From Gryganskiella cystojenkinii (taxonomy: Eukaryota; Mortierellomycota; Mortierellomycetes; Mortierellales; Mortierellaceae), in NCBI GenBank assembly GCA_015852425.1, contig JAAAIG010000121.1:50742-61929 (forward strand): DNA of 11,188 nt, given 5' to 3'. Under the pieces are notes generated by a model. It had not been told where the DNA came from. It saw only the letters and a program-made list of their open reading frames with translations, and did not search any database. Each line of letters begins with the position of its first letter. Within the stretch, counting starts at the first letter, position 1. This document shows positions 6,901-11,188 of this stretch, piece by piece. The position numbers and the translations under genes were made by a program.

Positions 6901-9285
6901 GACCTAAGGGATTAGGTGCCGATAAATGAAACACGGCGAATGAAAAAGAAGGAGTACTTAGTCAAAAGAAAGAAAAAGACTTGAACACGCACAGCGAAAA
7001 ATGTCAGCGTGTGTTGGAAAGTCAAGCATAAACGGAGAAGAGTGTAATAGGGGAGCAAGCGCAGAGTAACCATTTCTAGTTTTTTTTTTTTAGTTCGCCA
7101 TTGCTGAAGAAACCCCTCAAGAGGCACAAATAAAGAAAGACGTGAAGACATCTCTCCCACGAATATAGTTCCGGAACAAGGGGGGATGAAAATGAAAGGA
7201 AAAGAACATGAAGTCATGGATTGATCGACGACAACATGTTCCCAAGGCAAAAACATCACCCTTCCATCTTTTTTTTAAGTTCGTTGAGTTTGTCGTCGCT
7301 CTCTTTTCCTTTCCTTCGCCACATTCTGTTCTTTTTTCTTTTACTTGTTCTTGTCGCCGTATATTTTCGTACAGCTGATGGTCTCCACCAAGTGCGTCGA
7401 CCCGAGTTCAATCTCGGACGTTATCTCGTTGTTGATCTAATCCCAGAACGAAGGAGAGCTTTTTTTGGTCCTCTTTTCCTTTCTTTTTTCTGACCGGAGA
7501 GAAAACGAAAAAAAAAGAAAATCAGATTGGTTGCTGAGAACAAAGGAAAAATTATCAAGAAATAAAAAGGCATAAACAACGTTCAATACCGAAAAAAGGT
7601 GCTCCAAAACGGAAGTAATTTTCCAAGGAACATAAGGAACAGAAGATCGCTGGGCCAGAAGATGTTGTGCTCTTCCCGCGGGGAACAAAAGGGTAACAAC
7701 AGAGAAGAGAGCACGACAAAATAAATATCAAGGAAATTGGGAAGCGGCTGTATTCTCATGAAAGCGTTCCATGCAGAGGCGTGGAAGGTGGAAACCTCGC
7801 TGGGTTCCTGCAGCCAAGCGGACAGAAAGAAAGAACGAAAAAGAGTATAAAAAGTACGTTGCAAAAGCGATTCGTGATGAAAGAATCAAACTGCCGAGCA
7901 CAGCGACGAAAACAGCGAAAGGTCTAAAAACAAAAGTGGGACCAGGGCGTTGTTATAAAGAGGGGAAGAAGTTCTGGGAATGGATGAAAAAAAGCTCGGG
8001 AAAACGTGTAAGAGACAGTGCGAGAAAAAGGAGGAGTGTTTAGGGGGGGGGGGGGATGAATAAAAGCTGAAGAAGTTCTGGTCAAGTGGTAATACTTTGC
8101 TTGGTGCGCTGATGGATAGCAGAAACAATGGAACGAGGAGAGAGACGTCTATGAAGGCGGAGGCGGAGAGATGCGAAGAGAAAAAGGAAGGAAAGAGAAG
8201 AAAAACAAAAACTATAAAATAACGAAGCTGAACAATGCAGGTGAAGATATTGGTGAGAGCGTAGACAAGGGTTAGCGTGAGCAGAAAGTGATTGTTGGAG
8301 TGTGGAGGTAAGAAGTAGGGTCGAGGAAAGAAAGGAAGAGCGCGAAGAGCGAACAGTGGGATTTGGAAGGAAGAGCAAATAAAATAAAAAAATGTCTTGT
8401 GGAGTGTTGTTGGTTGTTTGTTAACCAAGCATGATGGCAACAGTCAACTGGGGGCAAAACGTGGGTTCAGTTGGATTGTGGTGGTAGAGTTGATTATTAT
8501 TTTTTAGTTCTAAAGGGCGGCGAGCAAAGCAAACGCTTTGTCTGTCACAGCCGAGATTGTGCTTGTTTGTGCAGAGGGGGGGGGGGGGGGGGAAAACTAA
8601 ACCACTGTTTTTTTTTAAACAAAATAACTCTCCCTCTTTGTTCTTTTTTTTGATCCGCAGGGTCGTTGAAGCTCATAACCCCAAATTCTTGCAAACAAAG
8701 TCAAGCACGCATGCACTCACTCAATGCAAGCGAAGGCAATGTTGACCAGGAGAACCCCAAACAAAGATGTTATGTCATGTGAGTGCTGTGAGTGTGTGTG
8801 TTTGTGTGTCTGTGTGTCTGTGGAGGACGAACATCACAAAAAGAAAGGATGAAACAATGGCGAGAGAGCGGGGTGAAGGAAAATAAAAAATACGTAAAAA
8901 GAGAAGGACCCGGGGGATGGATCGTTCTCTTTTCATGTTTTTGGGAATGCTTTTTTATACGCACTGTACCTGAACGGGAATCAATTGAGATGTTTAAGCT
9001 ATGAGAAGAGCTGGGACGAACTTTCTGAGCAGTGATGGGCATTGGACGACTTTCTTCCTGTTGGGGTGAGTCTGAGGAACTTAGTTGGATATGAGGAGGG
9101 CCAACATTCTTAGCAGACGAAGAACGCTGTTGAGGGTCCGAATTCGAATCCGCGGAAGATGTGAGTGGCCCTGGTTGTACTGAAATCATAACCACTAAAA
9201 AAAAAGAGAGGCAAGCGAAGACAGAAGAAAAAACAAGTTTTAGTTAGCTCTGTTGGCCTTGAGCTGAAAAGAATGAGTTCTTACT
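3951..9285 (-). CDS. forkhead (winged-helix) transcription factor, multi-exon
   Basis: Model: A at 9285 joined to 9194-8970, then 6903-5402, then 5180-3951 (TAA), giving 985 residues. The forkhead domain spans about residues 532-640, preceded by a basic ARRRRRP stretch. Helix 1 is NESYSNIIIKAI, helix 2 region LKLSEIYDYVI, recognition helix GWQNTVRHNLSHNKCF (crossed by an intron after GWQ), wing strand GKGGYWVLVP. Between helix 3 and the last strand lie about 30 extra residues, first acidic then Lys/Gly-rich. No FHA domain is visible, so it is not a Fkh1/Fkh2- or Fhl1-type protein. A Hcm1/Sep1-like class is possible but unproven. Residues 1-530 are Ser/Pro/His/Gln-rich and disordered. The C-terminal part is Ser/Asp/Glu-rich and ends MSIQDILN. 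The role is nuclear, sequence-specific DNA binding; targets are unknown. The last two exons are near certain. The 9194-8970 exon and the start are less so: upstream of 6903 there is no in-frame ATG before a stop at 6964-6962, and if exon 2 were wrong the first internal Met is at 6790. Confidence 0.88.
5181..5401 (-). other. intron inside the forkhead domain
   Basis: On the minus strand the donor GTAAGA (from 5401) follows GGTTGGCAG, and the acceptor CGCATAG ends at 5181. Removing 221 nt joins GWQ to NTVRHNLS in phase 0 and reconstitutes the recognition helix. A TACTAA branch-point-like sequence lies at plus 5273-5278. Boundaries are secure because the family motif is restored. Confidence 0.95.
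7464..8040. other. strand-biased non-coding stretch inside the long intron
   Basis: The plus strand is mostly purine-rich and the minus strand correspondingly C/T-rich. Open frames occur on both strands (for example a Lys/Arg-rich one at 7771-8043), but their composition simply mirrors the bias. The one patch with ordinary codon mixture is at about 7740-7811 on the minus strand. I do not recognise it. Confidence 0.5.
8043..8055. repeat. G13 homopolymer
   Basis: Thirteen consecutive G on the plus strand in the long intron of the forkhead gene (C13 on the sense strand). Such runs are length-unstable and prone to sequencing error. Confidence 0.9.
8576..8592. repeat. G17 homopolymer
   Basis: Seventeen consecutive G on the plus strand in the same intron. 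It is a second long G run about 530 bp from the first, within otherwise AT-rich DNA. The length should be treated as approximate. Confidence 0.9.
8779..8822. repeat. degenerate GT/TG microsatellite
   Basis: Imperfect TG dinucleotide repeats interrupted by GAG, TTT and CTG variants lie at the donor-proximal end of the long intron. On the sense strand they read CA-rich. No function is apparent. Confidence 0.8.
9195..9284 (-). other. 5' intron of the forkhead gene, placed at the start codon
   Basis: On the minus strand the donor GTAAGA (from 9284) follows CAATTA. Then come a GAGCTAACTA branch-point-like site and a long pyrimidine tract ending in TTTTTTTTTAG at 9195. All three intron signals are near consensus in only 90 nt. 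After splicing, the terminal A of the upstream exon is followed by TGGTTATG, forming ATG with A at -3 and G at +4. Confidence 0.7.
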
Positions 9286-11188
9286 AATTGTATTGGGATA
9301 CAATGATTGGATTGAAATCACAAAAACGAAAAGAAAAGAAAAGATATAAAGGCAAAAGCGTCGACTGAGAACACTGTCGCTGAATGTAGAAAATTGCTGA
9401 GGTGAAAGAACGAAAACATCACTTGGGACCTCCTATACGAAAAAGAAAAAAATGTCGCTGCTTGATCGTCTCAATGAACAACGACGGAATAATTATGAAT
9501 TTTCCCTTCGAAAAAAAACTAGGGTCACTCCTGAAGAAGCCACACGACCACGACAGAACAGATTGGAGGGTGAGAGATGGCCATCGACTGGTCGACTCTC
9601 TCTCCGAAGTGTGAAGAGAGTTATGAAAAATATGGTTTGTTTCGGATATCAAACGTAAAAGAGATGGAAGGATGATAAAGATAGAATAGTAAACAAAAAA
9701 TAGCTGAAAGTTTGCCAAAAACATAATAAACACGAAGGAGTGGAGGACCAGATAAGGGTTTAAGATTAAATGCGAAGCGTTTTGATCACAGAGAACACGC
9801 AAAACATTTTGTCCACACGTCGAAGGGAAAAGTTGGTCAACATATCAACGAAAAAGTAAAAAGAGAACATCAACATACAGCAGGATGAAACTAGGAATTA
9901 AAATAAAACCTTAAATAGCGTTATTCGAGGAGATACGCAAGGATCACCCAAATTCAACCAGCGCTGAAATCAACCACAAAATACCAGGGTAAATTATTTT
10001 GAAAGAGCAGTCACGCTGCAGAAGCACCGCTCATTTGCTTGATTCGGTTGCATTTAGGGGAAGAGAACGTCCCCCTTTTTTCACTCTCTCCCCTGTCTCC
10101 CTCGTCTCCTTCTACCTCTGTGATATCTGATGCTCCGTTGGAAGAGAAATTTGTATGAAGCAAATACCTCACGACAGAAGATCCCCCCCGTAAACGGAAT
10201 AAAAGAACAAGATAGAAAAAAATGAGCGAATTATGTTTTTCGAAGCAAGCCGCAGAGCAGAAAAAATAAGAATTGAAAAAGAAAAGGGGCGGCTTGCATC
10301 CAGCTGTTGAACTCCAACACAAACCGAACTCGTCGTGAAAAATGAAGGTACTGGGGAATATCGCGAGAGGGACTGAGCGGACAAAAAAAAGGAAGACAGT
10401 TTATCATCCTTCCAACCTGTCGGTGCGGGATGGTGCGCTTGTTTTTTCTAACGTTGGAAGACGTAAGTGAAATGGCAACAAAGAAGATGACGCCCAATTT
10501 CAAGGTAACAAATAGATCGGTAATGCAGTGGGTTCGATGCAGGAGCATGTTTTGGTTGTTGCGCAATTACTGCGTCATTGCTGTTGTCGTTGTGGTGATC
10601 GCAATTCGTAGTTGTTATAAAATAGGGGAGGAAGTGATGAAAGTCGTACGGACGAAGGCAAAAATGTCAAAGAGATTGAGAAGGGTTGGGAAGCAGGAGG
10701 GAAGGAGGAAGTTAAGGCTTGGACCGAAAAATAAGGGAAAAAAAAAGATCGACAACAACAGAAGGACCTTCAGGGTGCTGATGTACTTGTTGTGCGTAAG
10801 GAGCCTGTGCGCTATGACGATGAGTGGAAGAGACACTCGCCGTACAAACAAAAGAATGATTGGCGAAGGAGGAAGAGGAGAAAGGAACCAAATTTTGAAA
10901 AAAGTGGAGAGAAAGTGAGAGCAAAGCTGTGGGATCGAAATTCAGTTGATATGATATGAGGCGTGTCGGGAACAGGGATTTTTAAGTTGTTTTTGTTGGG
11001 TCTAATTGCGAGAAAAGAAAACCATTTTAAGCGCGGAGAGAGCAAAAGCAGGGAGGAACAAAAGGGGATGAAAGGAGAGCGCGGTGCAGTGCGAGTGAGC
11101 GCCTCGAGATCGGCAGATGCTAAGAAGAAAAAAAACTGCAACAGGGACTGATTGTATTGGTCGGAACAAAAGAGAAAAGTTGACCTGA
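9286..11188 (-). promoter_or_regulatory. pyrimidine-rich upstream region (leader and promoter) of the forkhead gene
   Basis: About 1.9 kb lies 5' of the first inferred exon boundary. The minus strand is C/T-rich through most of it, as fungal promoters and leaders often are. No core promoter element can be pinned down. A pyrimidine-rich AG (plus 9433-9434) resembles another acceptor, so further leader introns are possible. Open frames on both strands (for example 9452-9658 plus, 10430-10918 plus, 10322-10011 minus) are not supported as genes. The unit upstream, if any, is outside the window. Confidence 0.4.

Larger units (their letters stand above)
6904..8969 (-). other. long (about 2.07 kb) intron or alternative 5' region of the forkhead gene
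   Basis: The donor GTACAG (from 8969) follows TCCCGTTCAG, and the acceptor CCCTTAG ends at 6904, followed by exon sequence GTCGCACC. The upstream exon ends with the first base of a codon and the downstream exon supplies the last two, so G plus GT gives Gly and the frame is kept. The pyrimidine-rich minus strand in between has no convincing coding exon. It holds two long G runs and a short GC-richer island. Alternatively, part of it may be a second promoter and leader for a shorter forkhead transcript. Confidence 0.55.

Noticed and set aside
6904..6934. Start of the forkhead ORF at 6934
   Set aside because: The codon there is GTG, not ATG, and a stop lies 28-30 nt upstream. The stretch fits better as the tail of an intron ending at the CCCTTAG acceptor.
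7372..7435. Possible tRNA gene
   Set aside because: Only a T-arm-like hairpin is present. Its loop is 6 nt instead of 7, there is no acceptor-stem pairing and no anticodon arm, and the A-box resemblance is weak.
7771..8043. 90-codon Lys/Arg-rich plus-strand ORF
   Set aside because: The low-complexity purine-rich strand gives this composition by default. It ends in the G13 run and lacks any recognisable motif.
7886..8440. 184-codon minus-strand ORF rich in Leu/Phe/Ser/Pro
   Set aside because: It is a pyrimidine-tract translation (C/T-rich leader or intron DNA). The apparent membrane segments are compositional.
10430..10918. 162-codon plus-strand ORF with a hydrophobic segment (VIAVVVVVIAI) and Lys/Arg-rich tail
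   Set aside because: The Lys/Arg/Glu/Gly composition follows the purine bias of the strand. The hydrophobic piece comes from a CAA/CAG-like repeat read antisense, and no domain is recognisable. It is kept only as a remote possibility.

Overview
The window looks like nuclear DNA of a fungus, most likely an early-diverging one (Mucoromycota, with Mortierellomycotina as my best guess). The genes are interrupted by GT-AG introns. The proteins are long transcription factors full of Ser/Pro/His/Gln homopolymers. The non-coding DNA has long strand-biased purine/pyrimidine tracts. The phylum is inferred from this style, not from a marker gene. Both long gene models end in recognisable DNA-binding domains. 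No rRNA, convincing tRNA, CRISPR array or bacterial operon signal was seen.

Layout: (1) Positions 1-2277, plus strand: a C2H2 zinc-finger regulator whose two fingers match the yeast Nrg1/Nrg2 type. Its 5' end lies beyond the left edge. One 220-nt intron (686-905) splits finger 1, and splicing restores a perfect finger pair. (2) Positions 2278-3950: a convergent intergenic region. It holds gene 1's 3' end, a small cluster of CGCG-type sites, and a roughly 525-bp non-autonomous DNA transposon (MITE-like) at about 3008-3532. The element has ~85-bp imperfect terminal inverted repeats, each carrying three copies of a ~14-bp motif. An AT-rich stretch and the 3' end of gene 2 follow. (3) Positions 3951-9285, minus strand: a forkhead (winged-helix) transcription factor. 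Two large exons (6903-5402 and 5180-3951) are very secure. A smaller N-terminal exon (9194-8970) is inferred. It is joined across a ~2.07-kb intron by matching phase, and a 90-nt intron in front of it appears to split the ATG. (4) Positions 9286-11188: a purine-rich plus strand (pyrimidine-rich on the forkhead gene's sense strand), read as leader and promoter DNA. It contains only weak coding candidates.

The two genes are tail to tail and both encode sequence-specific nuclear regulators with large disordered regions. Nothing in the sequence shows that they act together. The most noteworthy observations are the MITE with its internally repeated termini and nearly open interior frame, the ~30-residue insertion in wing 1 of the forkhead domain, the apparent split start codon, the very long intron, and several short coding-like islands inside non-coding DNA.
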